Notes: generated from the letters alone by a model not told the origin. Positions 1 to 12,217 are shown, numbered from the stretch's first letter. The stretch is DNA of 64,000 bases from Aquatica leii (GCA_035610365.1 CM069437.1:55824093-55888092); one strand, 5' to 3'. Translations and numbers: made by a program.

Positions 1-1
1 A

Positions 2-1000
2 CCAGTAATTAATGTTAATCCTGATATACCGTATGATTATAAAAAAAGGATAACAGCCATTATTCTAGATTACGAAAAATGTGAGTTGAGTAATTTGATT
101 CCTGTAAATGTAAATGATGAATCAAGTGTAAAATTGCACATTGAATTAAAAAGCAAAAAGATAATTTCATGTAACCCTCGACGAATGGCACGTGTAGAAA
201 TGCAAGCAGCCAACGAAATTATTGATACTCTAATAAAAGATGGAATTATTCGACCCAGTAATTCTGAATATTCAAGCCCTGTTGTGATGGTTCGAAAGCG
301 AAATGGCGAATTCAGACTTTGCTGCGATTACCGTCGTTTAAATGAAGAAACTGTCAAGAATCAATTTCCATTACCACATATAGATGATCTGTTGAGCAAC
401 TTAAGCAAGTCCAAATATTATACTGCTCTCGATTTAAAAGTGCTTTCCACCAAGTACCGGTAGCGGAAGATTCTGTAAAATTTACTTCATTTGTAGTTCC
501 AAGTGGACAATATGAATGGTTGAAGATGCCTTTTGGTTTGTCTAATGGCCCATTAGTGTTTCAAAAATTTATAAATTTTATTTTCAACGATTTCATTAAA
601 GAACAGTTAGTACAAATTTATTTAGATGATATCCTTCTAGCTACAGAATCATTAGAAGAACATATAGAAGTTTTGTCTAGAGTTTTAGATCGATTACATA
701 AATTTGGGTTAAAATTGAGAATGGATAAATGCGAAATTGCAATGACAAAAATTGAATATTTAGGGTATTCAATACAAAATGGAGAAATTACACCTAGCGA
801 TCGAAAATTCAAGCTATTCGAGAATTCCAAATGCCTAAAAATTTAAAAGCAGTTACGAGGTTTTCTTGGATTAACCAGCTATTTTAGAAGATTTATCCCA
901 GGTTACTCTATCATAGCAAAACCGTTAACAACACTTTCGGAAAAGGACTCCGAATTCAAGATAGAAAAACAGCATGAAGATGCAATTGCAACACTGAAAA
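2..1000 (+). pseudogene. gypsy reverse transcriptase domain (frameshifted)
   Basis: Copies element RNA into cDNA in the family. The N-terminal part has DGIIRPSNSEYSSPVVMVRK, then CCDYRRLNEETVKNQFPLP and LDLK, which are the usual gypsy finger and palm motifs. A frameshift near 443 interrupts the stretch after LDLK. The second frame (520-846) carries MPFGLSNGPLVFQKF and the catalytic box YLDDILLATES, so the two catalytic aspartates of that box are present. A stop at 846 precedes another piece (about 860-1000) with FLGLTSYFRRFIPGYS, the thumb/connection motif. The domain cannot be made as one protein. Confidence 0.9.
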
Positions 1001-1008
1001 CTAATCTA

Positions 1009-1308
1009 ATGAGTGAGCCTGTTTTACGAATATTCAACCCAGATAATTATACCGAATTACACACAGATGCAAGTAGTATTGGATATGGAGGAATATTAAT
1101 GCAGAGATTTGAAGACAATCAAATGCATCCCATATATTATTTTAGTGCGACAACTAGTGACACTGAAGCAAAATATCATAGCTTTGAGCTGGAAATGTTA
1201 GCAATTATCAAAGCATTGGAAAAATTCAGACCATATTTACTAGGAAAACATTTTCGGATTGTTACTGATTGTAATGCGTTAAAGCAAACATTACAGAAAA
1301 AGACATGA
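1009..1308 (+). pseudogene. gypsy RNase H domain
   Basis: RNase H of the same pol, which degrades the RNA strand of the RNA-DNA hybrid. Visible motifs are LHTDASSIGYGGILMQ (first catalytic Asp), KYHSFELEMLAIIKALEKFR (catalytic Glu) and FRIVTDCNALKQTL (third Asp). The downstream stop at 1306-1308 is produced by a frameshift, because the following frame continues with LEEYEYTIEHRKSEYMQHVD, the usual gypsy linker to the integrase. The same segment in more degraded form occurs at 46771 and 38136. Confidence 0.85.
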
Positions 1309-1324
1309 ATTCAAGAATATATCG

Positions 1325-2906
1325 TTGGTTTTGAAATTAGAAGAGTACGAATATACAATTGAGCATAGGAAAAGTGAATATATGCAACACGTGGATTTTT
1401 TAAGTCGACAAGAACAAGTTAACATTATAGAAGAAGAAGAAATGGAAGTTGAAGATACTCATCTTTACACAAACCTTCAATTAGCACAAGATCTTGATCC
1501 TGAAATTAAAAAACTAAAGGAACAAATTTTACTTGGACAGCTTAACAATGAATATGAAATTGTAAACGACAAAGTCATGAGAAATGTTAATAACAAATTA
1601 CTTTTTGTAGTACCCCGAAACATGCGAAAAACATTGGTGTTACGTGTTCATGAAAAATATTCTCATGTAGGTATTGAAAAAACTTATAACGAAGTGCAAA
1701 ATCACTTTTACTTTCGAAATATGAAAAAGTATGTAAATAAATGTTTAAAAATGTGCATCAAATGTATGGAATACAATTATAAGAAAGGTATGAAAGAAGC
1801 GCTAGTGCATTCTATCGAGAAAGGCAAGAGACCGTGGGAAACGGTACATATTGATCACCTAGGTCCTTTGGAAAAATCATAGAAAGGGAAATAAGCATAT
1901 TTTATGTATCATTGATGCATTTACAAAATTTTTATTTTTGGAACCTGTCAAAAGTACGACTACGGACGAAGTGTTAAAAAAATTAAAAGGTATTTTTAAA
2001 ATTTTTGGAGTGCCAAAACGAATAATATCAGATAGAGGAACTGCCTTCACTAGCGAGTTATTTAATAACTTCTGTAATGAGCAAAACATTAAATTAGTGC
2101 GGATCGCAGTACAAACTCCTAAAGCAAACGGTCAAATAGAAAGGTATAATGCTACGATCATGTCTGCAATACTAAAAGAAATGGAAAATATTGAAATGTG
2201 GGACGAAACATTATCAAAGATTCAAGTTTCACTTAATGGAACTAAGCAAACGACCACCAAGATGTCTCCTGCAGAACTATTGTTGGGAATAAAAATCAGG
2301 AATACAAATGACATTCTGGAAGAAACTTTAAAAACAGACGAAGTACTTCAGCAACACATAGTGGTACGCGAACAAAACCGTGAAACAGCGAGTGACAATA
2401 TCAAACGAGCGCAAGTATCGGAAGGTATTCGTTATAACAAAAATAGGCGCAACCCCATCGGTTATAATGTGAACGATTTAGTTATGGTAAAAAAAGTGCC
2501 GAGCGCGCAAGACGGATCCGCGAAAATGTCGAAACGTTTTTTGGGACCTTATCGTGTTGAAACTGTTCTCGATAAAGACAGATACGTAGTGAGTGACATA
2601 CCCGGTCATCGCGTAACGCAAAAACCGTATAAAAGTGTTTTACCACCGGAAAGACTCAAGTTGTATTCATATGGAGATGACAGTGATGGTACGGAAGATG
2701 ATGAAAACAATGAACAAGCTGAAGCTAACACCGACGTACCGATAGATCCCATCATCGAGGACGATGAAGAGTCAGGAAGGGCCGAACTGTCGTGTCAAGG
2801 CCACTCCGATGTACCGTTAGATGGAATGGAGACGAGTCAAGTGCGCATGAGCGAAAGGAAGCGACAGAAGAAGGAGTATAGTTGTTGTAGAGACTGTAAT
2901 GAGTAA
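1325..2906 (+). pseudogene. gypsy integrase and C-terminal tail (frameshifted)
   Basis: Integrase joins the cDNA to chromosomal DNA. The first frame (1325-1882) has the HHCC zinc-binding region (HEKYSHVGIEKTY followed by CLKMCIKCMEY) and the first catalytic Asp in VHIDHLGPL. A single frameshift near 1882 separates it from the second frame (1938-2906), which has the second Asp in IISDRGTAFTS and the catalytic Glu in NGQIERYNATI. The C-terminal end is acidic, then basic, with no clear chromodomain. All DD-E residues are visible but in two frames. Confidence 0.88.
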
Positions 2907-3000
2907 TGGCGATATACGTGTAAAGTTCATTTTATGTTTTTACGTTTAATAAACTCTTTTTGTATTGTTTAAAATAAAGGCCATCAAAATATAATATAAT

Positions 3001-3180
3001 ATTTGTTAATTACATTTTGTCTAAGAAAACCAATATAAATTTAAGCCTGTAACGTCACTGTGTAACTTAGAAACTTAATTCTTATCAAGAAAGAGCATTA
3101 CAAAATACAATTTCTGCTGTGAAATACATACGGCACAATATTTTTTATAAAGTGCTGTAATTAAGGTAGTGTTAAAAAAA
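3001..3180 (+). repeat. dispersed repeat, inverted copy at 21930-22125
   Basis: This noncoding stretch matches the reverse complement of about 21930-22125. Shared blocks include AAGCCTGTAACGTCACTGTG here and its complement there, plus the CACAATATTTTTTATAAAGTG block. The copies differ by scattered substitutions. No ORF. It abuts the TIR element at 3199. Confidence 0.6.
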
Positions 3181-3198
3181 TTTCATTTTTTTAAAATA

Positions 3199-3533
3199 CA
3201 CCTATCCCTCGATTTACACGGTACTTGTTTTACACGTTTTCGCTTTTACACGGTTTTCCAAATAAGTTTTTTTTTGTTTTTATCGCACTCTACTAAACGC
3301 TACTGTGATTGAACATGTGCGCTGCGTACACATCTCAAATAAAAACCAGTGTTTCCGTAATATATTACATATATTAACCTGTCAATGCATTTTATTTTTA
3401 TTTCTGTGTACACCTAAAAATATTGAAAAAAGTCACAACTGTTAAATAGCAAAATTATGCATTTTCTGCAAGCTTTTCGATTTACACGGTTTTGACTCAG
3501 GAACGTATCTACCGTGTAAATCGAGGGATAGGG
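3199..3533. mobile_element. short TIR element (MITE), pogo/Tigger-like ends
   Basis: The ends are inverted copies of CCTATCCCTCGATTTACACG (3201-3222 and 3511-3532), each with a second CGATTTACACGGTTTT-type block just inside. TA dinucleotides flank both ends (3197-3198 and 3534-3535), which suits a TA target duplication of the Tc1/mariner/pogo superfamily. About 335 bp with no ORF, so non-autonomous. The TIR resembles the CCCTCG-type ends known from Tigger elements; that assignment is inference. Confidence 0.7.
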
Positions 3534-3651
3534 TACTTAAATTTATTACAACAAATTTGTGTTTAATACAAGAAATAACTATGACTTCCAATTTACATGC
3601 CTATACTTAAATTCAACCGTTTTTTATATATATTTTGAGTGCTAATATTTG

Positions 3652-6530
3652 CAGGGCCGCGCCTAGCACTTTTGGCGCCTTTGTGCAAATTTAAAATAAC
3701 GCCCCAAATGTGTATTACCTTTATATGTGAGTACAGATACGGGCTAAGTTAGGTATTATTATCCACTATTGAAAAATAATTTTAATAAGTATTTTCATAA
3801 ATTTATTTTCATTTTTATATTTTGCAAGTACAAGCCATACAAGTATTTTTTCATTGAGGTACATAACAAAATTACAAACTTATAGAAAACAGAAATATAT
3901 TTTAACAGTATTACAACTCAAAATTTTTATATTTTAGTTTCAAATGTAATATATGTAATACTCGTTTATATATCACAGGACGAAACTGATCGACAAATAA
4001 AAACAACAATATATTATTTTAATAATGCAACATGTCACCTTTTAAAGATTAATATCCAGGTATTAGGTATTGTTATTAATATTTTAGCTAAGTGAATTGG
4101 GCTTCCCGTGCTTGAATTTTTGCAAATTGTTTAATTAAATCTTCAGTGTCCAATTCTTTTATTGAAATGATAGCAAGATTACTTAGTCGGTTTTGCCCCG
4201 TGGTCGATCTTAAATATTTTTTTATTATTTTGAGTTTTGAAAAAGATCGTTCTGCGGTAGCAACAGAAACCGGCATTGTTAATAAAATACGAAGTGTTAT
4301 GTATTAGAAAAAGAATCCACTAAGTTGTTAATTGTTTTATAATTTAAAGTTTCTTCTAGAGACGTAATAATTTTTTCATTAAAATTTTGTAAATATTGCA
4401 ATTCTTTAACAAGTTCCACGGCAGTTATGTCTCGTTCATTGCGAGTTTTGTCGTTTAATAAATTTTCAACTTTTTGACATAATTCTAATTGTTCGTTTTC
4501 AGAATAATTTTTAAATTTATCAATATTCCATAAAAACGCGAAATTATTAGAGAAGAAGAAGAAAGTAACTGGAATCTCTCATCCACTGATGTTATGATTA
4601 CATCTGGAGCATTAAAAAAACAATCAACTTTGAACTTTAAAGTTTCGTCGTGGATCGGTTCATCGTTACATTCATAATCATATGTCTAAGCTGGATGCTA
4701 TTTCTTTAGCATCAATCAATAAATCATTAAAACCTTTATCAAAGCGATAAGCTTTCAAAAAACTATTCAAATTATTTAAATGATTACAACACTGAGTAAC
4801 ATTAAAGTTCGGTTTTTGAATAATTTTACTAACAATGTTAACTTTACTTAAAATATTATACCACAATATAAGAATGCAAATGAACTCAAAATTTTGCAAT
4901 TTTTTGGCCAATGATGCAGCCAATTTTTTTATGTTATTTTCAAAGTTTCCTTCCCTTATTTCAAACAGAGCATCATAAACCTCCCCAAGTTGATACCTTA
5001 AAGAAGTTATTGTATCTATTCTACTAGACCATCGATAAAGATTTTTAAGTTAAATTTGTTACATTAGATAAATTAGGTTTCAGAATTGACCAGTGTTTAG
5101 TAGAAGCTGAAAGAAATTCAAACAGTTCTTAAATTAAAGAAAAAAAATTGATGCTCAATGTTTTCGATTTTGTAGCATCATGGCCGGCTAAATTTAGGGT
5201 TTGATAGCAACAAGGAATAAAAAAAGCTCGCGAATTGAAATCCAAATTTTTTTTGTAGACCATTATGCCTACCACGCATATTTGCCCCATTGTCGTAACC
5301 CTAACCCCGCAAATCGTTGATATTTAAGCTTTCTTTCTCTAATGCCGACAAAAGAAATTTTGTCAAGTCTTCACCTGACACATCATCTATAGGACATAAT
5401 AATAAAAAATGTTCCCGTGCTCTTTAAATTAACAAATCTTATAAAAATTGAAATTTGTTCTTAGTGACTAAAATCAGGAGTGCCGTCTAATAATATGGAA
5501 TAATATTTTCCCTTTTTAGTAAGTTCTAAAACTTATTTTCACCGATCAAGTTGATTACTTTATTTTATATTTTATCCCTGAGATAGTTTTTGTGATATTT
5601 TATTTGTGAGCGTGTTGTATGTTCTGACATAATCGGGTCTAATTTGAAAATCATTTCTATTCATTTTAAAAAGTTACCATTGTTTTTCTCAAACAACTTA
5701 ATACTACTTTCACTAAAAGCTAAATTTTGCTGACCTAAAAACTGAATCGCGTAGAATATAACAGCTTGCCGGTGTTTAGTTTCTCTGTTTATTACATTTT
5801 AAATTTCAGAATAAATTATTTCATTTTTATTAAAACGGTTAGAAAGATCTAGCAATTTTAGGACATTTTCTTTTCATAAATGTTTAAATGTTCACTTAAC
5901 TACTGCCAGTTATTGTAACCAGATACATCACTAAGGCGAACAGATTTCAAATCGCTGTCATTAAAAATTTTGCAACAGAAGCAGTAAAGTGAATTTTTTG
6001 TTTTGCAATACAACAACCAAAAACGCTCAATTTTTTCTTAGTTCAGTAAAATTCTAAAGAAGTAACCATTGGAAAACTTACGCCCCGACTCCGAACTATC
6101 TCTCGGATAAATATCCTTTTTGTTTTGATAATGAGCAGAACCACGTTCTACTAATTCTTGAATATTATTAGGACGTAATTTCTTTGGACATAGTGCAGCA
6201 TCTTTCAAAAGTTGACTCATATCTTCCGTTCTAGTAATCTTTGAAGATGTTGATTTCTTATTATCAGTGGAACTTGAGTATGTTGATGGGTTGCTTTCTA
6301 GAAGTTCAGTTTCTTGTCCGCTGCTGATACTTGTTTCAAGTACAAGTTCAGAATATTGGGATTCAGCTGTATTATTGTTGTTATTAATATTTAGCAAAGT
6401 AGACTCGGGTTTTGAAAAAAAATGCGTAATTTTGACATGGTTTTCCAGTTATTCTTCTCTTTTTTTTTATTCAGCAAATTTTGATATCCAGCCAATTTCT
6501 GTTTTTTTTCTGACATCCTGTATACTGTAA
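3652..6530 (-). mobile_element. hAT element, ZMYM1-like transposase, copy 1
   Basis: A minus-strand hAT element. Its 3' terminus at 3652 begins CAGGGCCGCGCCTAGC on the plus strand. The 5' terminus of another copy of the same family (47331) begins CAGTCCCGCGCCGTAC, so the TIRs are roughly CAGKSCCGCGCC. The 5' end of this copy beyond 6530 was not found. Two further copies are present (11809-11873, end only; 47331-47719 plus 59968-60690). Confidence 0.75.
4088..6516 (-). pseudogene. hAT transposase (zinc-finger MYM-type protein 1-like), broken
   Basis: The likely start is the ATG at 6516, giving an N-terminus beginning MSEKKQKLAGYQNLLNKK that a second copy near 47426 matches. The 6038-6397 frame continues with the low-complexity Asn/Ser-rich leader. 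The middle (5030-5600) reads in several frames and contains recognisable hAT core words such as LLDGTPDFS and LNLAGHDA. The C-terminal piece at 4088-4276 has SVATAERSFSKLKIIKKYLR and SNLAIISIKELD, the hAT dimerisation motif. Many stops and shifts make it non-functional. The enzyme family cuts and pastes DNA flanked by the TIRs. Confidence 0.75.
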
Positions 6531-7840
6531 AGAAATTAATACGTAAGTAGACAAATTGACCAATTATTCATGAAAATTGGAAATGTTTCGACGTCTGAAA
6601 CTCAAACTCGAAAGTATTTTCTCATTACTTATTTCAAAATTTATAAATTTTTATAAAAAGTTAAATTAGTGCTTTATGTTAAAAATTAGTAGTTCAATTC
6701 GCGAGTATGAAAATTTCTCTTCAAGTATGAAATTTGTCAGGAGAGTTCCCCTACTCTTTCGCCGAGACTGTCAAATTTTAGAGAGCACCTTTACTTCACT
6801 TCCTGCAAGACCATCTACGAGTTCTGTACTTTTACGCCTGGGGCAATCTTCACCTTTAGATTCTTTCACGCATATATGCAATCACATTTGTAAGGTTCAA
6901 ACGGGCGGATATTGGTACCCACCAAATGTTTACCGTTATCACCGAAGATAACTAGTAGGTGTGCAAAAATTTCAATCAACTCATTTTTAATTTTCTGTCT
7001 TTATAGCAAGGTATCTTGTGTTTAATTTCTTAATTGCTCATTGAATAAAGCCCATAAACCTGCGTCCACGTTCACAATTAACATACGTCGTTGTATTGGT
7101 CAGTATTGGTTGTATTTGTAGATATGTACGTGTTTGTTGTGTTTGTACTCCATTTGCAATGCAATGCGCAATGTCGCCAGCAATGCAAAAATTAAAAGAA
7201 AGCATCAACACAGGTATCGCGGTTTAAGATTTTGCAAGAATGATCTATCAATCTAATCAAAGAGCATTCAAACCTAATCTAAGATTCAATCACTAAACTC
7301 CAACATCAATTAAACTTCAAAATTTTTAAATTTTACAGTATAATAGTAGCTTAGCTTACGTACAATTATAAAAAATAACTTGTATACAGTGTAAACCAAT
7401 TTACTTCATTGAAAACATAACGGGTCTGTAAAAAAAGTTCCCCAAATGATCTTTTCTTTTTCGTTTTGTAGAGTTTCGAGAAAAAATTAACTTATTCCAT
7501 TGAAAACGGGTGAATGCGGGTGAGTATGAATATATTCCTGAAATTATTTCACTTAAGGTATGACAATAAATATGTAATCACAAATGTTATTAACTCAAAT
7601 ATGTAATTTAACGATATCCAATTCATAAATAAAAAAAATTCTAATTAACAGAAACTTTCAATAACAGCATTGTTACTAGATGGGTCAATTTTTGTCTAAC
7701 GTAATTCCGCTAATTCGATCATTGGATTAAAACGTAATAAAACTATCGTCGTATAGTGACGAAAATTTCTACTTTTGTCTGTTTTATCAAAAATCATAAA
7801 AACCGCACAACGGTAATGACAAAGTTCCTACAGGTCAGCT
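6531..7840. other. no gene recognised
   Basis: AT-rich sequence between the hAT remnant and the R1 LINE fragment. An open frame at 6676-6951 (91 codons, plus) has no recognisable motif. I see no RNA gene and no repeat that I can pair with another part of the window. Confidence 0.5.
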
Positions 7841-7841
7841 T

Positions 7842-8529
7842 CTAAAATGTATTAATGTGCTTACACTTCTTCAACCGTTGATACACAAAAACGCAATGTT
7901 TTACAAAACTCAGTTTATCGTCAAGCAATAGTCCGAAGTAATTGAATTCGAATACCCTACAGACAGGAGTATCGTGGAGGCGCAGTGCAAAATCTCGTCT
8001 TAGCGTAGAACCAAAAACCATGTACTTAGACTTGTCTACAGAAATACTTAGTTTATTGCTGCTAGTCCCAGTTAGTCTCAACATTTAGACACGTGTTAGA
8101 TTTTGCCTCGAAGTGTCGTCGGGAATTTGTCTAGATCATTTACTACCAAGTTCCACAAAATTGGTTCAAAAACCAAGTCTTGTAGACATCCTTTCGTCAG
8201 TCGTTTGGTGAAGGTTGAACGTAAAACGTTCGCATAATATGTTATCGATCTATTCGACAAATAGCTACGAATGACGCGCGTAGCGTCAGCAGATACTCTC
8301 TTAACGACGAGAGGACTAACATACGTTATTTGTCTATGGAAATAGCTAGTCTGTACTTGGAAGCGTTCGGGAGGATAACATGTAAACTAACCCCCAAGAA
8401 CTCGTCGCCAAGCTTTTTTCCGTAAAACTTTGCCAGAAGCTGTACTTTGCTGTCTTTATTGCCATTTTGTACCGGTGAGACTCGGCCTTGTACGAGGCAA
8501 GTTCTGCATCTTAGGCGTATGTTATGCAA
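7842..8529 (-). pseudogene. R1-type reverse transcriptase remnant
   Basis: Minus-strand frames around 8110-8330 read IRSYLSNRSITYY and then KGCLQDLVFEPILWNLVVND, a mutated form of the conserved KGCPQGSVLGP-type motif of R1/I-group reverse transcriptases. The 8084-7842 frame continues with LSISVDKSKYMVFG and FNYFGLLLDDKLSF, the thumb region that follows the catalytic palm. The Asp-Asp catalytic box expected between them is missing, so the enzyme is dead by both deletion and frameshift. Confidence 0.75.
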
Positions 8530-8535
8530 GCCACT

Positions 8536-9423
8536 TTAGCAAGAGTCGAGGATCATCCTGGTCAACTTATCAATGAAGGCGTCCACAGATTTGGGATCTT
8601 GGTACGAAAAACCACGTGGAAGATAAGTGGGAATAGAATTTGCCATAGCCTCATTTAGGCGAACAGGATCAATGCGTTTAAAATCAATGATTCTTTTAGG
8701 AATCGGTACGAGGTTAGGGGCCTTGACGGTTAACTCAAACCGTATCAGTCGGTGGTCACTTTCTGTTACTTCGGGAATGACATGCCAGTCTACTATTTTT
8801 CTGGTTAAACAAAGAGAAGCTAAAGTTACTTCTATATTTGTTGAACCTAGATGACTAGCGAAAGTGAAAGGTTGATTTGGTTCATTAACAACGCAAAGGT
8901 CACGTTCATCCACGAGGTTCTCCACACATTGTTCTAGTTCGTCGGTCACCGGAGAGTTCCAAAGCGGCGATTTCGAATTGAAGTCACCTGCTATGATAAT
9001 AGGAGTACCTCTAGGTTCATTAAGGATTTTGTCTAAGTGTTGGAGATGAATACGAACATCCTCACTTGGCGGTCAATAAACGCCGACGATTGCCAAGGAG
9101 GTGTTTCCAATCGTAACCATAGTTATCGCATTGCAGTCATTAGTTAAATCGCTGAGTGTCAACACTCCAACGGGCTTCGAACTATTGAAAACAATAGCCG
9201 AGTAGCACCGCATAGAAGAGGATGCGGCAATCCTGTTGAAGGGTACAGCCGCACCAGCAAGCTTGTACCCTAAACCTGAACTAAACACGTATGGCTCTTG
9301 GGTCAGTAGAATGTCGATATTGTTGTCGGAAGAGAAACTCATCGCTTCGAAAGTCGCAACTCGTGAATTGCGAAGATTCACTTGCGCAAACCTCAAAGTT
9401 AATTGAGTGTCCTCAGAGTCCAT
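8536..9423 (-). pseudogene. R1-type apurinic-like endonuclease, broken
   Basis: The frame from 9423 starts MDSEDTQLTLRFAQVNLRNS, the N-terminal QVNL-type strand of LINE endonucleases, followed by DILLTQEPY (catalytic Glu). A break at about 9073 and a missing open stretch (8950-9072, where rc sequence still reads GDFNSKSPLW-like) lead to the 8949-8536 frame. That frame contains VTESDHRLIRFEL, the SDH catalytic box. The family nicks target DNA to prime reverse transcription. Confidence 0.8.
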
Positions 9424-9429
9424 AGTCGG

Positions 9430-10336
9430 TATTAGATATTTTGGCGTCGAGCCTTTTCAGGTATGCTGGGCAGGTGTTAGAGGTCGCCTTATCTTTGACG
9501 ACGTCTCCTTTGTGCCCAAAGCCAACGCAGTTAGCGCATGTCGGGTCTCAATCCGGGTTTGGGCATGTTTTCATCTCGTGCTTTTCAGCACAATGGTCGC
9601 GCTGTATGATGGCCGTATTTTTGGCAATTAAAACAACGTGTGACCCGGATATGGTCATTCACCAGGCAGGCATTCCAGGCGACGTGCACTCGACGCGATG
9701 CCAAAAGATATCGTCGAACTTCAAGGTGGACCTCAAGTAACCAGTTGCAATTCGCTCCGTTTGTACTTTTAAATGCTCATTAGCGAAATGAAGCACTTCG
9801 TCCGACGCATCGTGATAGTTCTGCGATATGATCGCCTCTTTCCCCTGCTCAGGAGACAGGTTTCTAGGAACGTCTAGGATGGATATACGAGGAAACGACT
9901 TGCCTTGGGCCTTAATCACAAGATCGGCTTGTTTAAGGATGGCCGTAGGTATTTTTGCCCGTTATTGTAACTCGGTCTAGCCTAAAGCCGTTTTTTTGCG
10001 GATCCAAAATTTTTATTAGTGTCGTCTTGGTCTCGTCTGCGGTTTTAAGATGGGAATCGGGCTTAGGTAGAATAACTACTGTCGACCTGGTAACAGGCGC
10101 TACAGATTTTCCCGAAGGTACTTTGACCTTCTCAACAAGTTTGGTACGGGCCGTTTGAACATAGGATATTGGGCAGGATGTGCAACATCGGTTGTAGAGA
10201 GCTTGGCTGTAACGAATTGCAAGGCTGTTTGGACATCAGTCAAAGCGTTCGCAATGTCAGCAGTTTGCTGCGAGACGCGACGGGTGATCATGGATTTCCT
10301 GAAAGCCACTTGAAGCCTGTTAACAAGGTCAATCAT
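9430..10336 (-). pseudogene. R1-type gag-like ORF1 with CCHC knuckles, broken
   Basis: The N-terminal frame (10336-10100) has no domain name that I can give. The next minus-strand frame (about 10100-9940) contains the R1 gag signature words SHLKTADETKTTLIKILDPQ and GFRLDRV. Around 9640-9560 the minus strand reads FNCQKYGHHTARPLC, a CCHC zinc knuckle, with a frameshift inside the next knuckle. The protein family binds element RNA. Confidence 0.65.
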
Positions 10337-10380
10337 TTCTGATTGACGAGAAGTGGTAATCTTGCAGGCAGAGATTACCT

Positions 10381-11808
10381 TCGTGAGACAGGTTATATTT
10401 GCATCAAAAGAAGCTAAGGAGACCTTTTACTTGTGTTAACATTTATATGCTCGTTTAGATTGGGTTTAATATTACTTTTTAGGTAACTCAACTACGGAGA
10501 TTAGCTAATGTCCTACTGGATAAAATCTAACTGTGAGTATTACTATTTCAATTTTTTTTCTTCGCTTTGTACTTCGGTGGTCATGTCGTTTATGACCGTA
10601 CGTGCATGTTAACTTAACACAATTAATAATATTTTTGTGCTTCACGAACTCATAAGCTGTGCGCGTTGAGTCTCGAAGGCTTAAATTGTTTGTTTGTCTA
10701 CAATTTTAAGATTTGCAAATATAAATTCAGACGATTATGTTTATGTAAAAGTTTAGACCGACAGGGGTCAGCTTGTTGTACGGTGTGTTGCTCACTATTC
10801 GGCGCAACTTATAATTCATTCGACCCATGTATAAATATTGGCGAAAACTTACCTTTATATACTTTCTTCATCTTCTGTGATAAAATAAATATATATATAT
10901 ATTCTGTGTTATTACTTCTGTAGTGTTATTAATACTTTTCCAGCTACGGGTAGAGTTAGACGGTATCTTCCTAACTTAATCTTACATCGTCTTGGCGCCT
11001 TTTTTTAGATTTATGTTATAATTTCACATAACAAAGCCTGCGACCCCTCTCCGAAGAAGCTGAGCTAGCCTTTGTTTTGTTTTGTTACAAGAAGACCAGC
11101 GTAACAATTTATTCTTGGCAGTCCAACTCAAGGAACCTGATTTTCTCGTAACAGCTTGTCAATTAATCTGTTTGAAGTTACTCAATTAACAATAAAGTTT
11201 ATATAATCAAATATAAAAGGATTTTTGATATGCAAGTTTTTGGTTATTAATGTTTTAATAAATATAAAATAAAAAATAAATTTTAGATGAACTCACCCTA
11301 ATTCACAACACAAAACACATCACTCTAAAGTCTGTAAAACTACAAAAAACCAAAGTTTCAAAAGCAGATATATTTTACCCCATGCACCTTTTTATTTCGC
11401 TAAGTTAATTATCGATCGGGCATCACGCAACAAATTAAATCGCGACGGATGCAGCGCTTAAATATATATAGTTTCGTACATTGCAAGCTGAGACAGTAAA
11501 AAAACGCTGTTCGCTTGTTGTCTCGTTGCAAGCCAAATTTCAAGCTTCAACATGAATAAAATCAGAATTGTTTAAGTTCACACAATTCATGTTATCATAT
11601 TACGTATTCGATCGAATAAATGCTATTATTGCGTACTCTTATTTGGAAAATATATTATTTTCGAGAACTAATTCGGGTCCCTCGTCTCAAAGAGTAAAAA
11701 TAAAGAAATAAACAAATAAAAAACAATGTAATAGCTAGCAATTCCTTACTGGTTTTATTATCATTATAAATTTTGTTTTGACAATGTTGTTTGTTGCTTT
11801 ATTTTCTT
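10381..11808. other. no gene recognised
   Basis: AT-rich sequence with no convincing coding region on either strand. The 10666-10923 plus-strand frame has no motif and no coding-like composition. Confidence 0.5.
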
Positions 11809-11873
11809 TTTACTTTTGAGTTTTGAGGCTTTCCGACGGCGCCGTCGTGCACCACTCGACTTTGCCGGGACTG
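11809..11873 (-). repeat. 5' terminus of the ZMYM1-like hAT family (isolated end)
   Basis: The reverse complement begins CAGTCCCGGCAAAGTCGAG at 11873 and continues GTGGTGCACG, then AAAGCCTCAAAACTCAAAAG. The same blocks in the same order lie at 47331-47402 in front of the hAT N-terminal ORF. This is therefore an isolated hAT 5' end, with no transposase sequence seen beside it. Confidence 0.65.
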
Positions 11874-12089
11874 ACTACCTAAATAATACTCTTAAAATAC
11901 AGCCTATTTTGTTTCTATAATTAAAAATTGAACTTATACTTTTTTGATTTTCATAAACGATTAAACTGTTGTGATCATTTGTAATTGAAATATAAAATTT
12001 ATTACTTATTTTGTAAATGTTTAAACTAGTACTGTTCATATGTAATTTAAATAAATAAAATATGTTAAATTTTTTTGTGGTTTGGTGAC

Positions 12090-12216
12090 GAATGATTGAA
12101 AACGCGACACCGACGCCACTGGTAATGCTTTCAGCCGCTATTGCGCTAACGAGTGCGGCCGAATGCACGAACATCCATGCGCGACCCGTGGCGTTCTTTT
12201 GGCGCGCGGACTGTAT
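12090..12216. other. GC-rich island of unknown nature
   Basis: About 125 bases clearly richer in G+C than the surrounding AT-rich DNA. It is open on both strands (plus from 12092; minus to 12222) but has no motif that I recognise. It ends where the mariner TIR-like sequence begins (12218). It may be a piece of another transposon. Confidence 0.4.
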
Positions 12217-12217
12217 A

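Larger units (their letters stand above)
1..2906 (+). mobile_element. Ty3/gypsy retrotransposon, 5'-truncated by the window, decayed pol
   Basis: A continuous run of Ty3/gypsy pol domains in the order reverse transcriptase, RNase H, integrase, read through at least four frame breaks (near 443, 846, 1307 and 1885). The window begins inside the polyprotein, so gag, protease and the 5' LTR are not seen. After the last stop at 2906 there are AATAAA signals near 2949 and 2973, but I could not pair any LTR. The breaks show that it is dead. The domain order and motifs place it in Ty3/gypsy rather than BEL or copia; the family within it is not resolved. Confidence 0.9.
7842..10380 (-). mobile_element. 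R1-clade non-LTR retrotransposon fragment, minus strand
   Basis: Reading on the minus strand, a gag-like ORF1 region (10336 to about 9430) is followed by an endonuclease (9423-8540) and part of a reverse transcriptase (8520-7842). The order and motifs fit the R1 clade of LINEs. Frame breaks occur in each module, and the palm YADD box is missing between 8326 and 8084. This part is GC-richer than its neighbours. No poly(A) or target duplication could be assigned. Confidence 0.8.

Noticed and set aside
2907..3000. 3' LTR of the first gypsy element
   Set aside because: AATAAA signals are present but no matching 5' LTR is in the window, so boundaries cannot be shown.
6676..6951. 91-codon plus-strand ORF
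   Set aside because: No motif and no splice or neighbour support; could not be tied to the adjacent hAT.
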